60,000 bases of DNA from Hydractinia symbiolongicarpus. Taxonomy: Eukaryota > Cnidaria > Hydrozoa > Anthoathecata > Hydractiniidae. The notes beneath the pieces are model-generated. The model did not search any database. It saw only the letters and a program-made list of their open reading frames with translations, and was not told the origin of the DNA. The DNA lies in assembly GCF_029227915.1 (NCBI RefSeq), contig NC_079888.1, positions 6,259,001 through 6,319,000 on the forward strand, read 5' to 3'. Of this stretch, positions 12,501-23,749 are shown piece by piece (position 1 is the first letter of the stretch; the number at the start of each line of letters is the position of its first letter). The position numbers and the translations under genes were made by a program.

Positions 12501-14319
12501 TGATGAGCATGTACCTGGATCTCCATTTAAATGCAGAATCGGCGATGGACGCGTCCCTGTTGATGATGAAATCGTACCTATCTCTGAAGATGGTGTTCAA
12601 GCTGGTGCTCCTGAAGAATTTAGTGATATGCTTGCTTTCCCTAGCAGTAAAGCGCATTCACCTCAAGATTTTGTCATCAAATTCTCTGGTACTGGAGATC
12701 TGAAAGCTTCAGTGACAAGACCATCCGGTATCGAGGACGACGCTGAAGTAGTCGAGACTGGACCTGATACGTATACCGTTAGATTTGTTCCAAGGGAAAC
12801 AGGTGAGCATTTAGTCAACGTTAAAAGCGGACGACGTCATATACCTGGCAGTCCCTTCAAGGTGTTGGTCGAAGCTCCTGCTGGAGGTGCCGCAGCTTGC
12901 AAGGCATATGGGCCTGGTTTGGAGGGAGGAAATGCTGGTAGGCCTTTAAAATTTACTGTAATTACCCGGGATGCTGGTCCAGGTGGTTTAGCCGTGGCTG
13001 TAGAAGGTCCTGCAAAGGCTGAAATTCAATGTCACGACAATGGAGACGGTTCATGCGACATCACATGGTATCCTGTCGAGTCTGGAGAATACACCGTTCA
13101 CATTCGTTTCGCCGATGAGGCCATACCTGGAAGTCCTTACAAAGTAAGACAAATTTTTGCTTTTTGTTTGCAAATACAGTGTTGGTACGCGTGGTTAAAT
13201 ATGTCTGGAATGTCCGATTTGTCTAGAATGTCTGGCAGTTGCAACACTGTTATTGATATAAGTTTTCACGTTTTTTCTGTGCGTGGTGTTTCGAATTAAA
13301 GTACAGTAACTAATGTTGGTGGTTTCTCATAGGTGTTTGTGCAACCAGCTGATCAAGGTAAAGCTATGCCCATGGAAAGTTTCAAAGATGAAGTTCTTCG
13401 AGTCGGACAACCTGCAAGTTTTGCAGTGCAAATGAAAGGAAAGAAAGGCAAAATCACTGCTTCAGTCACTTCGCCTGCTGGAGCTCAAATCGATTGCAAC
13501 GTTGCCGAACACGAAGAAGGTATTTAACATTTTTTCATGTACTTATAATGCCTACGTTTTTCGCTTCAACAGGTATTGACAAAAGATGTAAATAAAAAAC
13601 ATTCTTTCATTTCAGGAAACTACGCAGTGCGTTTCGTACCACGAGAACTTGGAGACCATCTTGTCAGTGTGTTTTTGGATGGACATCACATCCCCGGATC
13701 ACCGTTTACTGTTCGTGTAGGAGGTTTAGAGGGTGACCCTAGCAAGGTAGTAGCTTATGGTCCTGGGTTAAAGGGTGGAGTTGCAGGAAGACCTGCTGAA
13801 TTTATCGTCAACGCTCTAGATGCTGGATCTGGTGCACTGGCACTGTCTATTGACGGACCAGCTAAAGTGAAGATGAATTGTGTCGAACAAGATGATGGAA
13901 CATATAAAGTGATATATAACCCAACGGTAACAGGAATTTACGAGATCAGTATCCGATTTGCAGGCCAACATATAACGAACAGTCCCTATAAAGTGCGTAT
14001 AGTAGAATCAGAAGACCAGATTGATGCTATCAATATTACAGGAGACGCCAGTAAATGTACATCTAAAGGACCAGGCCTGCGCCGAGCTAATGTGGGTGAA
14101 CCAGCTACCTTTACCGTCAACGCTAGCAATGCGGGACGAGGTTCGCTTATGGTGGGCGTAGAAGGTCCAGTTATACCTGCAAAAGAAATTATCGTGAAAC
14201 ACACAGGAAATAATGTTTACAGTGTGAACTATGTCTTAGAAGAATCTGGTAATTACGTGCTTAAAATATTATGGGCTGATAGTCATATTCCTGGATCACC
14301 TTTCCATGTTACTGTGTAA
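553..14319 (+). CDS. FLN: Filamin (giant form), 5'-incomplete
   Basis: Filamins are dimeric actin cross-linkers: an N-terminal pair of calponin-homology (CH) domains binds F-actin, and a rod of Ig-like repeats ends in a dimerisation repeat. Exons read: 553-725, then 831-1004 or 1050-1223, 1736-2066, 2401-3390, 3500-3775, 3904-4154, 4260-4455, 4544-4957, 5064-5519, 5632-5919, 6020-6546, 6622-6790, 6886-7053, 7137-12218, 12305-13143, 13333-13519, 13616-14319. All have GT-AG borders and matching phases, giving about 3740 residues up to the TAA at 14317. The first exon holds the end of CH1 and the start of CH2; the beginning of CH1 lies upstream of the window. About 38 filamin repeats follow (typical signatures GPGL near the start, then YxPxxxGxYxVxVxF and SPF), against 24 in vertebrate filamins. 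Repeats 15-32 are atypical. No standard hinges were recognised, but two identical linkers rich in D, E and P occur in the large exon. Family assignment is near certain. Confidence 0.97.
831..1004 (+). CDS. FLN: Filamin CH2 alternative exon A
   Basis: This 174-bp exon (58 codons, phase 0 on both sides) encodes the middle of the second CH domain, from [10 protein letters not shown] to AEDWLGVPQ. It is preceded by an acceptor ending TTGACAG and followed by the donor GTTTGT. It is an alternative to exon 1050-1223, which has the same length, the same phases and the same place in the domain. Including both would duplicate half of the CH2 fold, so one per transcript is expected. Confidence 0.93.
1050..1223 (+). 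CDS. FLN: Filamin CH2 alternative exon B
   Basis: Second copy of the 174-bp CH2 exon, from [10 protein letters not shown] to AEDWLGVPQ, about two thirds identical to exon A in protein (38 of 58 residues by eye). Its acceptor is a run of T ending in AG and its donor is GTTAGA. The C-terminal 15 residues are the same in both copies, while the N-terminal and central parts differ. Both copies are fully open and their splice sites are intact, so neither looks like a decayed exon. Confidence 0.92.
2156..2215. repeat. Perfect 60-bp palindrome in filamin intron
   Basis: Two 30-base arms (2156-2185 and 2186-2215) are exact reverse complements with no spacer; the centre reads GATAGCTATC. It lies in the intron between exons 1736-2066 and 2401-3390. 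In RNA it would form a long hairpin. It could be a tiny fold-back element or an inverted duplication. Confidence 0.95.
7137..12218 (+). CDS. FLN: Giant filamin exon, about 18 atypical repeats
   Basis: A single 5082-bp exon, phase 1 at both ends, completes one ordinary filamin repeat and then encodes about 18 unusual repeats of roughly 88 residues. These lack the usual YGPGL start. Instead they follow a pattern of [19 protein letters not shown], then RPTGKKEP, then GPDxSLAVxFxPTEPGxH, then [15 protein letters not shown]. The second half matches normal filamin strands, so the Ig-filamin fold is probably kept. Five copies between 9155 and about 10474 are almost identical at a 264-bp spacing, and a larger block recurs 1959 bp downstream. 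The long antisense open frames here are by-products of the repeats. Confidence 0.93.
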
Positions 14320-14760
14320 TCAAAGCACGAAACAATTACAGCACTGTTGCTGTGGAAATATATTAAAAGATGGTGCCGTTCGTTGTAACAAAGACGTTTA
14401 GCGCGATTTTGTATTCTTGATACTTTTGATACGCCTGCGAATGAAGATAAATAAAATCTTGTGTGTTTGTTTTTTTCACGCTCACAAAAAAGGTCGTGTT
14501 TTGTTGAGGAAATTAGTTTCGTGTGATGTTCACTTGAAGTCATAAGCACGGAGATTAAGTTTTTGTTTAGAATTTTTTTCTGTTCGCATGTAATGTTTGT
14601 ACATCTTTGTAAATAGTAGAATCTTCCATTTGCGTAGGTTTAACAATATCTTTATGTTATGTTTTAGTGTATTCTCGATCTGTGTTTTTGTTTTCTCACT
14701 TTTGTACGATGATTTCTCTACTACGAAAAATAAATTTTAGATATACAAACACTCCAAAAC
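14320..14760 (+). other. FLN: Filamin 3' untranslated region
   Basis: AT-rich sequence after the filamin stop. Two canonical AATAAA polyadenylation signals are visible, at 14450-14455 and 14729-14734, so two alternative 3' ends are possible. Confidence 0.6.
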
Positions 14761-17086
14761 TCCTCTATTCATTCGTCCTGGACTTAAACATACGACCTCA
14801 AGCGGCATATTTTTAAAAGCAAGTGAAATTTTGAAATCAGACTCATGCCAAAAACGCAATTAGGCTTAAAGTATATAAACACAACATGGAAGTGCTTGTA
14901 GACAAATTTCACAAACCCAATAGCTAAGCCAAATTTTATAAAAATTGTAATTGGTTTTTTATGAACGTGTTTGCATAAGTACACGCAGCTGGTAAACATA
15001 AATAAACTTTATCTTTGTGATACGTTAAGTATTTACCACAAAATGTAAACAAAGAAAATTTTTATTACAAGTATCTTTATTTGGTAAAGTTTTAAGTTAT
15101 ACATTCTTTTCACAGTTAAACAACAAAATTTTTAATTGTCTAGACATTCTCGTGGCAAATAGACAAACAATATACCGTGGACATATCTTGTTTTCTAAAA
15201 ACCTAAATTTGGTTGCACGACAGTCACTGTTACAACTTTTGTGGAAATATGTTGTACAACAACAAAAGATTTTTTTCTATATGTGCAACACCTGCACAAC
15301 AATTATGAACTTTATTGGAAACCAAGCTTAAATTGTAGCTAGCATGCCATCCGCATGGTTAATGTAACTTTAGGAAAATTGCACTTTAGGATAAGATTTA
15401 TTAAGCTCGAAAAAGAAAGCTTAGTTAACTAGGCTAGGATAAGACTGGTTTTGCGTCGTCTTAAAAATTCTCAGTTTAAGACATTCACCTTACGTCTTAT
15501 TTTGTGTTGTAAATTAAGGCCATTAAGTGACCACAGGTGATGTAAGAAAAAATTTTCACTTAAATTTTGAAAGTATAGAATACTGGAAATTAGGGTGTTT
15601 TTCAACCTCGTTCCCAAGGCTTTTCGTCTCTCATCAGCGCTGTGCTTGTTAATAAGTCTGACAAAAAGTGTTCGTCTTACCGTCCAATAAGCAAAAATAC
15701 ACAACAGGTCTTGGGATGGAGGTTAAGTGGTTTTGTGGTCGGAGATTGGTTAATACCAACTTCCTTTTCAGGGAATCCTTCTGATATTGGGACGGCCTCT
15801 GTCCCAATATTTATCCAGTCCTACCCATTTTATCAGTTTTACCAATTATATCTAATTTTAGCCAGTTTTAATCTTGGATATCCGTACTAAACTTGCGTCA
15901 ACATTTTTGGCCAGAATGTTGATGACATTGCTGTAAGCCGTTTTAAGTGGTTATACTCATGGTCCATTTATACTCTACTTAAGGGTAAATTGACCATTTT
16001 AAGGTTCTCACTTTTCACTTTTTTATTGATCGATTTATAAAAACAAACCACTGTTTTTACTAAAAAGCATTTGATTTTTTGCATTCAGTAGTCTTAAAAC
16101 AACCTCGTTTTAAGCGCTCTTTGTATCGTCCTAATGTTTTAAAAGAGCCCTGCAAAAGAGTTTAATCTCAGACAACTTCGTCCCCAGGGTTTGTTGTCAC
16201 TTCCATCCTAATAAGTTTCAATGTAAGAAATCAAATTAAACATCTTCTTTACTTAAATTATAAAGGCCAGCTTACACTAGTCTTTGAAAAATAAAGAAAT
16301 AAAGAGGACACGTTTTTATAACCGACACTAACTTCGTAATGGGTTAGTTGTTTCTAAGTGATATGATCCTTTTTTGCTGCGATGTTGTCCGCTTTAAATA
16401 AATTTCACTGTATCCAGTTTAGTTATTCAGCGCGACTCACAACGGTGAGTAAAAAAGTGACCTGGGTTTACAGTATTTTCCTCTTTTAAAATATTTAAGT
16501 ACACTCATAATGCAATATGTGGTAAATTATTGCAAGAATTTGTACATTGCAAGAATATATACTTTGCAAGAATTTGTACCTTGAAAAGATATAATTAGTA
16601 TTTAATCTTTGTTAACAATTCAATAAAAGCTTGATAATCTCCTCCATAGGACGTCTTTATATATACTTTATCAATTCTGTTCATATCCCGTGCAGCGCAT
16701 AGATACAATGGAGGAGTATATTTCACATAAAAAGAAGTTGACCTAACCAAAATAAAAGCTGTAGTTCCAAAGAAAATCGAAGACGCACAGTTATGCAAAG
16801 TGTGTGTCTGTTGCTTTGCTTTCTCAAAGAGAACATAATCTTTCTCTTTTATGTCAAAACTATCTGGAAACAGATGTTTATTATTTTTGGGAAAGTATCA
16901 TTTTTACTCGCTAAGGATTTCTCAAATGTTTTTTGAGATCATTTTCATAAGTAAATAATGAACGTATCATTTGAGTTCTCAACCTCAACCCTGACCCGGG
17001 ACTTTTTTTTCTCTTTTTTAATTCGTATCTGATAACTAAAGAAAGAAAAGGACCCCTGGTGACAAGGTTAACTTGGGTCTCTGAAA

Positions 17087-17154
17087 GCAACCTCGTTTCC
17101 AGTGCATCCGTAATAACGGCTCAGAGGGCACAAGACCCTGGGAACGAAGTTGCT
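17087..17154. repeat. Fold-back element, CCTCG...CGAGG family
   Basis: The left arm GCAACCTCGTTTCCAG pairs with the right arm CTGGGAACGAAGTTGC, leaving a small centre. Related copies occur at 15600-15735, 18610-18670, 22352-22436 and 47648-47728, and single arms near 16180, 22270 and 49870. Confidence 0.75.
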
Positions 17155-17270
17155 CTGAGAGGTAACTGCGGCGTAAGGTTTGTGTGTGAAGTTTCTACCT
17201 AAAATATGTAAAAATGTGCAGTAAACGTATCAGAATAGAAAAAATTAGTGTTTCTTTTTGTGTTTCCTAA

Positions 17271-18525
17271 AGCAACTACGAAAGACATTTCTTGAACCCT
17301 ATTATACCTGGGCTTTTTTGGCCCTTGTAACCCTTGGGGGGGGGTGCAAAAAGTGTCCGCGGGCCATAAATCCTGAACCACTTGTGCTTAAGTGATGAAA
17401 CTTGGCTCAATTGGAGAATGTCTTAGTACAAACTCAATTCAGGTAAAAAAAGTAATCTGATGACGTCATAGGGATTAGAAATGACGTCACACATAAGAAA
17501 AATGGTCATTTTCCCAATTTTTCAGTACGTTTTAATTTCTCGCGCGTTACTAATGATATGGCCTTGATTCTTAGTAGATTTGTGGAATGAATACCAAAAT
17601 ATGTGTTTTACATGAAAAAGTAATTTTAATGACGTCATTGGGACAAAAATGACGTAATTTCGGCAAAAAAAATCTTATTTTAACGATAAAGATAAAAAGA
17701 CCCGTTCTACTAGAAACATTGATGCTCATGTCATTAAACTTGGAATATATGTAGAACATGACATTTAAAGATAATCGAGGTAAGGAAAGCAATATAATGA
17801 CGTCATTGGGATCCGAAATGACGTCAATTTGCTGGGTCGATATTTTTCTGGGTCTGCTTTTTGTCCCTAGTAACCATATATCACCTTAGAAAACCTTGGT
17901 TACCTCTTAGTAACCAACATACATTTAATAAAAATTATATACCTAATACAACATCTTATAACTTTCGTACATGAATGTCAACGGTTTTCAAAATTCCAAA
18001 ACATTTACCCCCGTCCAAAAAAAGCAATACCCCCAGCAAAGTCCAAAAAAATTTTTTTATCGGAAGCAATAATAAAAGTTAGGAATAGTCACAAAATTTT
18101 AGCACTTAATCACATGTGTAATTAAAGTTATGCCTAGTCAAAAAGGCCGCGGACACTTTGTCCCCCTCCCCCTCCCCCCAGATATAATAGGGTGAATCAA
18201 CTACGAAACACATTTGTTGAAGCAACTACAAAATACACTTCTTGAAACAACTACGATACACATTTGTTGAAGCAACTACGAAACACATTTCTTGAAACAG
18301 CTACGAAACATATTTCTTGAAACAACTACGAAACATATTTCTTAAAACAACTACAAAACACATTTGTTGAAGCAACTACGAAACACATTTGTTGAAGCAA
18401 CTACGAAACACATTTCTTGAAACAACTACGAAACACATTTCTTAAAACAACTACGAAACATATTTCTTGAAACAACTACGAAACACATTTGTTGAAGCAA
18501 CTACGACACACATTTCTTGATGTAT
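17271..18525 (+). repeat. 25-bp tandem satellite, interrupted
   Basis: The unit is about CAACTACGAAACACATTT plus CTTGAAA or GTTGAAG, with period 25. About 13 copies run from 18197 to 18525 and one further copy lies at 17272-17296. Between them sits the 896-bp TIR element. Removing that element and one TGAA brings the two parts together in exact 25-bp register. Confidence 0.9.
17297..18192. mobile_element. Nonautonomous TIR element (MITE-like) inside the satellite
   Basis: The left end reads CCCTATTATACCTGGG and the right end is its reverse complement with one mismatch. The flanking bases are TGAA on both sides (17293-17296 and 18193-18196), the expected target duplication. Subterminal parts also match inverted, including GTGTCCGCGG on the left and CCGCGGACAC on the right. 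No transposase is present. Ends of the CCC...GGG type recall piggyBac-like MITEs, but the TGAA flank is not the usual TTAA, so the superfamily is left open. Internally, pairs of TGACGTCA recur about every 168 bp. Confidence 0.85.
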
Positions 18526-18609
18526 TTTTTCTCCAATTAGTAGCTGCTCCAGTACACCAACCTCAATCCAGGACTCTTTTGCGCTTGGGAAAAGCAGGAA
18601 CCTTCTTGT

Positions 18610-18670
18610 CCAACCGCGTCCCCAGGGCTCTTCTAAATCATAGATGTAGAAAAGCCTTGCGACGAGGTTG
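18610..18670. repeat. Fold-back element, CCTCG...CGAGG family
   Basis: The left arm CCAACCGCGTCCCCAGGGCT and the right arm AAGCCTTGCGACGAGGTTG are approximately complementary. Same family as 17087-17154. Confidence 0.65.
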
Positions 18671-21055
18671 TCGTCCTGTCAGCATATTATAGTCACAGAA
18701 GAGTCATGGGAGCGAGTTTGTCTGTCCTTTAAAAGTGTTTGTCTTTCACCCCGTACCAAATTGTTAAAATTACGACACGTTAAGTTTACTTCACATTGAC
18801 TATTTATAATGTGAAGGAAAAAAGGTCCTGGAGACGAGGTCATCATTGCGTGTATATGTAGTTGCTACGAATATTAGTTTAAGCAAGCTTGTTTTTATCC
18901 TATGTTCATATTCGTCTTTAGATTCGCCTTAGATATTAGAAATGAAAGCGCACTCCAATACATTACGATTTAGACAAAACGCGCCCCAACACTACGATTT
19001 GAGATAAAACACGTGTTGTTTGAAAAAATTACACAGAGTGTGAAAAATAATGTGGTTTGTGAAAATGCTTTTCTTGAATTTTAATTTTAGTTTCTTGCGA
19101 TGTAAATTTAAGGAATAACAAATTTTATTAATGTATAGATGTTATAAAAGTCAACTGAAAATAAACAAAATATGTGAGAAAAAAAATTGTTTGCTCATCC
19201 CGTACCTCTCGAATTTTTTGTTACGTAAATTTTAACCTATGGAACCCTTTAACAGGGGGATTATGCATATGATCCACAACTTAGTTACCAGGAATTATAC
19301 ATAAAAGACATAAAAGCGTGAATAGTAGTCTCGTTTCAAGTTAGCTGATAATTCTGTTAATAAATTATATCTTTATTTTATAATTTTTTTTGATAATGCT
19401 TCACTTTTATTCTGTTTTTGTCTTTCGATATTCAATATATTATTTCATAATAAGGTTTAGCTCAGCAGTAGATAAGGAATATTAATGTTAACAATATACA
19501 CAGGAAGCGAGGGTTGGCGGAATGAGTTGAGAATGTTATTCAACTATTTTGTTAATTTGACATTCCACTTCGTCATGTAAAAACAATTGTAAATAGTCGT
19601 CACGCCTATATTAAACTCTGGAAACTCCCTATGAAACAAGAAGGAGAACACGGTCTCCACCCAAGTGCTTCTCACTTCACTTGCATTCTTGCAGTAGTTG
19701 CGCCTACGCTAAATCCTGACCACCCCCCCCCCCCTACAGTTCAGTTCAGTTTCACTTCTCTATTTACAAAAGAAAAAGATGAAGCTCTAATTCTTTCTAG
19801 ACGAATCGAGTCGTTAAAGTAGCAAGCTTTTACTCAATAAGAACTAGATAAGACCAACAGAATTTTACAAAGGCGTATGCGAAAATTAAAACTGTGCGAA
19901 ATTGGAAAAAACTAACTTATGTGTAGTTAAGAATTATTTTTGTTATCACTTTACCGCTTTTCCAGGGCTTCTTCTCTCCTCCCTGATTTAGTGTAAAAAA
20001 CAAAAAGGCTAGGAATGAATCTGATTTGAACATAAATGACTGGAAGAAATCTAGAATCATCGACAATCTGCAATCTACACAGGGTGAAAGCTCAACTGCC
20101 TGCAAGCTACACAGCCGCTATTTTTTCACACATGTAGGCCAAGCAGAAAGCGTGAAAAGTTCCTAGTCACATTCTCTAGCACGCCAGCACACCAAAAATA
20201 AGGTCCCACGAAAGATTGCTTAAAATGGCCAACAATTAGCCCCGCTCTGAACATTGACAAGTTAACTTTGACTAGTTTAAAAAGCGTGAATATAATGTAG
20301 AAATAGCCTCCGCAATAATTTGTGGTGGCAAACTTCGAGGTTAACTGGACTGGGATTGCAGAAATATACTTGACAAGTTTAAGTAATGTAATTTTTAGTT
20401 ATTGTTACTCTCTTATGTTAATCATACTTTCTTAGACAGCCTCCTATTTCTTTGTAATAACTTCTAAAGCATACAGTTTTGGGGATTGAAATTTGGTGAC
20501 TTTTCCTCATTTTTAGTTTCAGTTGGGTTGGTTTCAGTTAGTTTCAGTAACAATGTCCTGAAAAAGGGGTTCCTTGTCATGGTGTTTCACTGGGTTTCAT
20601 CCCTTTTCCCCAAGCTTTTCAGATCCTCCAATAGCCAGCCTGATTACGGTTAAGGTAACTGGTGCCATCCTTCCCACAAAGCTCTTTAAAAAAAAAACAA
20701 CCTCTATAGTGACGAGCTTGATAGCCTAAAAATTTATTTATTTATTTATCTACATCGTAGAAGTGTAAAATAAAAAATTTTCATCTTGGGTGAAAATGCT
20801 TACTAGAGAAAAGAAAACTCTAACGCAAAAAAGTATATAGCCAGTGCAATCAAAACCTGTGCAGTTAACCTATAACGTATAATGCTAATTCTTTTTTTGA
20901 AGAATAATGTCAACTTTGCTACGTCTCCGCGCGAAAATGAATTCAGCACATCACTCCGCAACAGCTATCTTCAGTTAAGGACGTTTACAACACCAGTGTT
21001 ATAACAAACAAGTATCTACTAACAAATCTATTTCCATGTGAGTTTGAATTTTATT

Positions 21056-21646
21056 TTACTTCTCGCTCGAAACTTTGTTTCGTTTGTAACACGAATCTTT
21101 TAGGCAGGCGCATTTTTTCGGAACAAATATTTTACGGACTTCTAACTTCCATCTTCTTCTTTTTCCTTTACTGGAATTACAATGAAAATACAACATTTTT
21201 TCTTCATATTCTGTTGGTCCGCAAAACGTGCACGCTTCTGTGTTTATCTGTTTAGAAAATGACGAAACGTCTTGCATATTTACGTCACAAAATCCACCGC
21301 ACATCGAAAGTTCGACTGTTACCGGATTGCAATTTTGCGACGTAAAAGTTTTGTTAAGTCTTCTTTCTCCGCAAGGTCCGAGTAAAGTTTCTAAAAGTTT
21401 TAAAACATCATTTTTCATGCTGTGTTTGTTTTTAAATTCACCTTTTGAAGTCCCCCACTTCATTCTTTTCCCTCTTTTTTCAAATGATCTATTCTGCAGG
21501 TCTTTTCTTTTCGTTGTAAACTCTTCTGATGTTTTATCTTCCAATTCTTCTATGTTGATTTCTCCCACTCTTTTTATACGAACTGAAAGACACGATAGCG
21601 CGCCGATAGCACAAAAAGTAAACACGACAATAACCAACGTTTTCAT
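21056..21646 (-). CDS. Secreted gremlin/DAN-family cystine-knot protein
   Basis: Single-exon open frame of 196 residues with a clear signal peptide (hydrophobic residues 3-20). A basic stretch, KRGKR at 57-61, could be a processing site. The cystine knot spans residues 92-181: C92, C106, then CGGFC at 116-120 (the CxGxC ring), C139 and C142 (CTFC), C156, and the terminal CAC at 179-181, with an extra C186. The intervals 14, 10, 4, 19, 3 and 14 match those of gremlin. Members of this family bind BMP or related TGF-beta ligands outside the cell and block them. NxS/T sites lie at 52, 98 and 157. The start ATG at 21646 is the first in frame and sits directly before the signal peptide. Which DAN subfamily it belongs to cannot be settled by eye. 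Confidence 0.88.
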   Translation of the reverse strand: MKTLVIVVFTFCAIGALSCLSVRIKRVGEINIEELEDKTSEEFTTKRKDLQNRSFEKRGKRMKWGTSKGEFKNKHSMKNDVLKLLETLLGPCGERRLNKTFTSQNCNPVTVELSMCGGFCDVNMQDVSSFSKQINTEACTFCGPTEYEEKMLYFHCNSSKGKRRRWKLEVRKIFVPKKCACLKDSCYKRNKVSSEK

Positions 21647-21656
21647 GATGGAGTAA

Positions 21657-23749
21657 CCCTATATTTTTCAGTTTGAGATTTTTTTCTTGTTAAAGATAAT
21701 CAATATATGTTTATTGAATTACACTCCGTTACGTTTATCGACTAAGGGTTTATGTAAACCTGTCTGTTAAAAACTCAACGACTGAAATCCTATTTGTCTG
21801 TTCAATTAATCCACTGAAAAAAGAAATTCCCGCCTACAAACTTTGATGGTTGTAAAATAAAGAGAACGTAAAGAAAGCTTTAATTATTTTCTGATGCTTT
21901 CATAGTTGAAATAGTTTCTTGTATAGCTTAAAGCCAACAGGGATTAGTGTAAACAAAGTGAAATGATGGCATGTCTGCCATGAGATCACTTTGCGTTTTA
22001 AAAAAGACCTAGACTATAAGGTTTTAACGTTTAGTCATCGCATCATAGTTCATATAGCAGTCCCAGGGCTTTAGCAGACACTCCAACGTTTTTTGGGGGA
22101 AAGGGCGGCAAGCAAGAAGAAAATTTTAAGAATGTAACTTTTAGATTGGGTACAAACGCAGTATTTCCATATTAATCACGGTTAATATGGTTCTAAATCT
22201 TGTAGCGTTGAAGATAAATGACCTACATGACCTGACACGTATTTCATTCCAAGCGAAAAAAAGAACGCTAAAGGCCCTGGGAATGACGTTGGTCTTGAAA
22301 TTTTACTTGTCACAATGTCAATAACCAACTTTTTAAATTATAAATAACATTCTCGTCCCCAGGGTTTGTTGCTTATGCCAGAGCCGGTAGCGCTCGCCTC
22401 GATGTAAAAAAAGGCAAAAACCCCCGGGGACGAGGATGTATAAATAAAAATCATTATGTTAAAAACTAGAATTACTTATATTTCTTTAACCCCGTTTTCC
22501 CTCCCCTTAAACCCTTTACCAGTTAAATACAACATAGAAATTTTATTTTCTAAGTGAGCTTCTACTTTTGTTACGTGATAGTTAAATTCAATCGTTCCTC
22601 ATGACTTCACGCATGTCATAACTTTATGTCAAATGTTAATCTGTCTATTGAGCGTCTCTCCGCCCATTGCACGTCGTCATCGCTTGATCAAATTGATTGA
22701 TTTATGCGTTCCCTGGAAACGAAGCTGTAACTTCTCCCATCAATTAAAAATGATTATTATCAAGCTAACAAAAAAGGCTAGCATAACAATCAGTCTAACA
22801 ACCATCCGGCAGAAAGCATAAAAGTGAACTTAGGCTAAAGAATTAGTCTAGCAATCATTTAATAGAGATTGTGCTAAAAATCGTCTATTAGCGACCAGGC
22901 TAAATATGGTGTATTGAGGACCTGTCTATGGATAAGATAAGACTTCAACAGCTACGCGTTTTACTGACCAGTTTCTCTGTCTATGCAAGAAAAACTAACG
23001 AAACAACCTTCAGAAAATGAATTTGCTTGTAGTTACAGCTAAAATAAACATTTGAACATTTGGAAGCAATAGCAAGACATCGGATCAGATTAACAAGTGT
23101 TTTTTCAGAAGCCACTGCGGAGCCTGGGAAAAAGGTTGCTTCACTACATTTTTCGAGAATATATTACCCTTATATAATCCTCTTAACTTGTCATCAGGTC
23201 AACTGTCAAACATCACAGGTTTTCTGTTAAGCATTTTTTATGCTGACGTCATCTGTCATGATATGACACCTGATAGTGACATCGGATCAGGTAGTATTAA
23301 TAAACATCTGATGAAGGCTGTAATAGCATTAAAGTTATGATTTTTGGTATAGCGAAGCCTTCTTGTCCGCGTCAATAAGATAAAAGCACTGTGGACTATT
23401 TTGTTGTGCCAGTAGGGCAATAGAGAAGCATGTTAAAAGGTTTAGAAAAGGGAAAGGTAGCTGATAACACAGAACGTCCTAAATCATAACAATTTTGAGA
23501 GGTGACAAAAATTAGGACCAACTAAGATTTTGCCGGATAAGGTATTTTAATGTCAGATATTTTCGCGAATTGACATAATATTCGTTAACTGGTGTTACTC
23601 ATTACTCCTTCAAAATTTTGTGTCACATGGTTGTTCTACACACCTCCTTGTTGCATTTTACACTAGAAAGGGTTAAATTCAGTAAAGAAGTTATGTATTT
23701 ACACAAAGATATAAATATAAATTAATTACAAAACGCATCAGGAGGAGCG
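21657..23749. other. Gene-free stretch between the gremlin-like gene and BAP1
   Basis: No coding exon recognised. It contains one complete fold-back repeat (22352-22436) and isolated arms of that family. The promoter of the gremlin-like gene must lie in the part next to 21650, but no element could be assigned with confidence. Confidence 0.5.
22352..22436. repeat. Fold-back element, CCTCG...CGAGG family
   Basis: The left arm CTCGTCCCCAGGGTTTGTTGC and the right arm GCAAAAACCCCCGGGGACGAG pair with a few mismatches. Same family as 17087-17154. Confidence 0.75.

Larger units (their letters stand above)
14761..21055. other. Gene-free stretch between filamin and the gremlin-like gene
   Basis: No convincing exon was seen on either strand. 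The stretch holds fold-back repeats, a 25-bp satellite interrupted by a TIR element (listed separately), a C-rich run near 19723 and an ATTT microsatellite near 20732. The two flanking genes point toward each other. Confidence 0.6.

Noticed and set aside
21228-21656. 142-residue plus-strand open frame
   Set aside because: It overlaps the gremlin-like gene in antisense, and the sense frame has the signal peptide and cystine knot.
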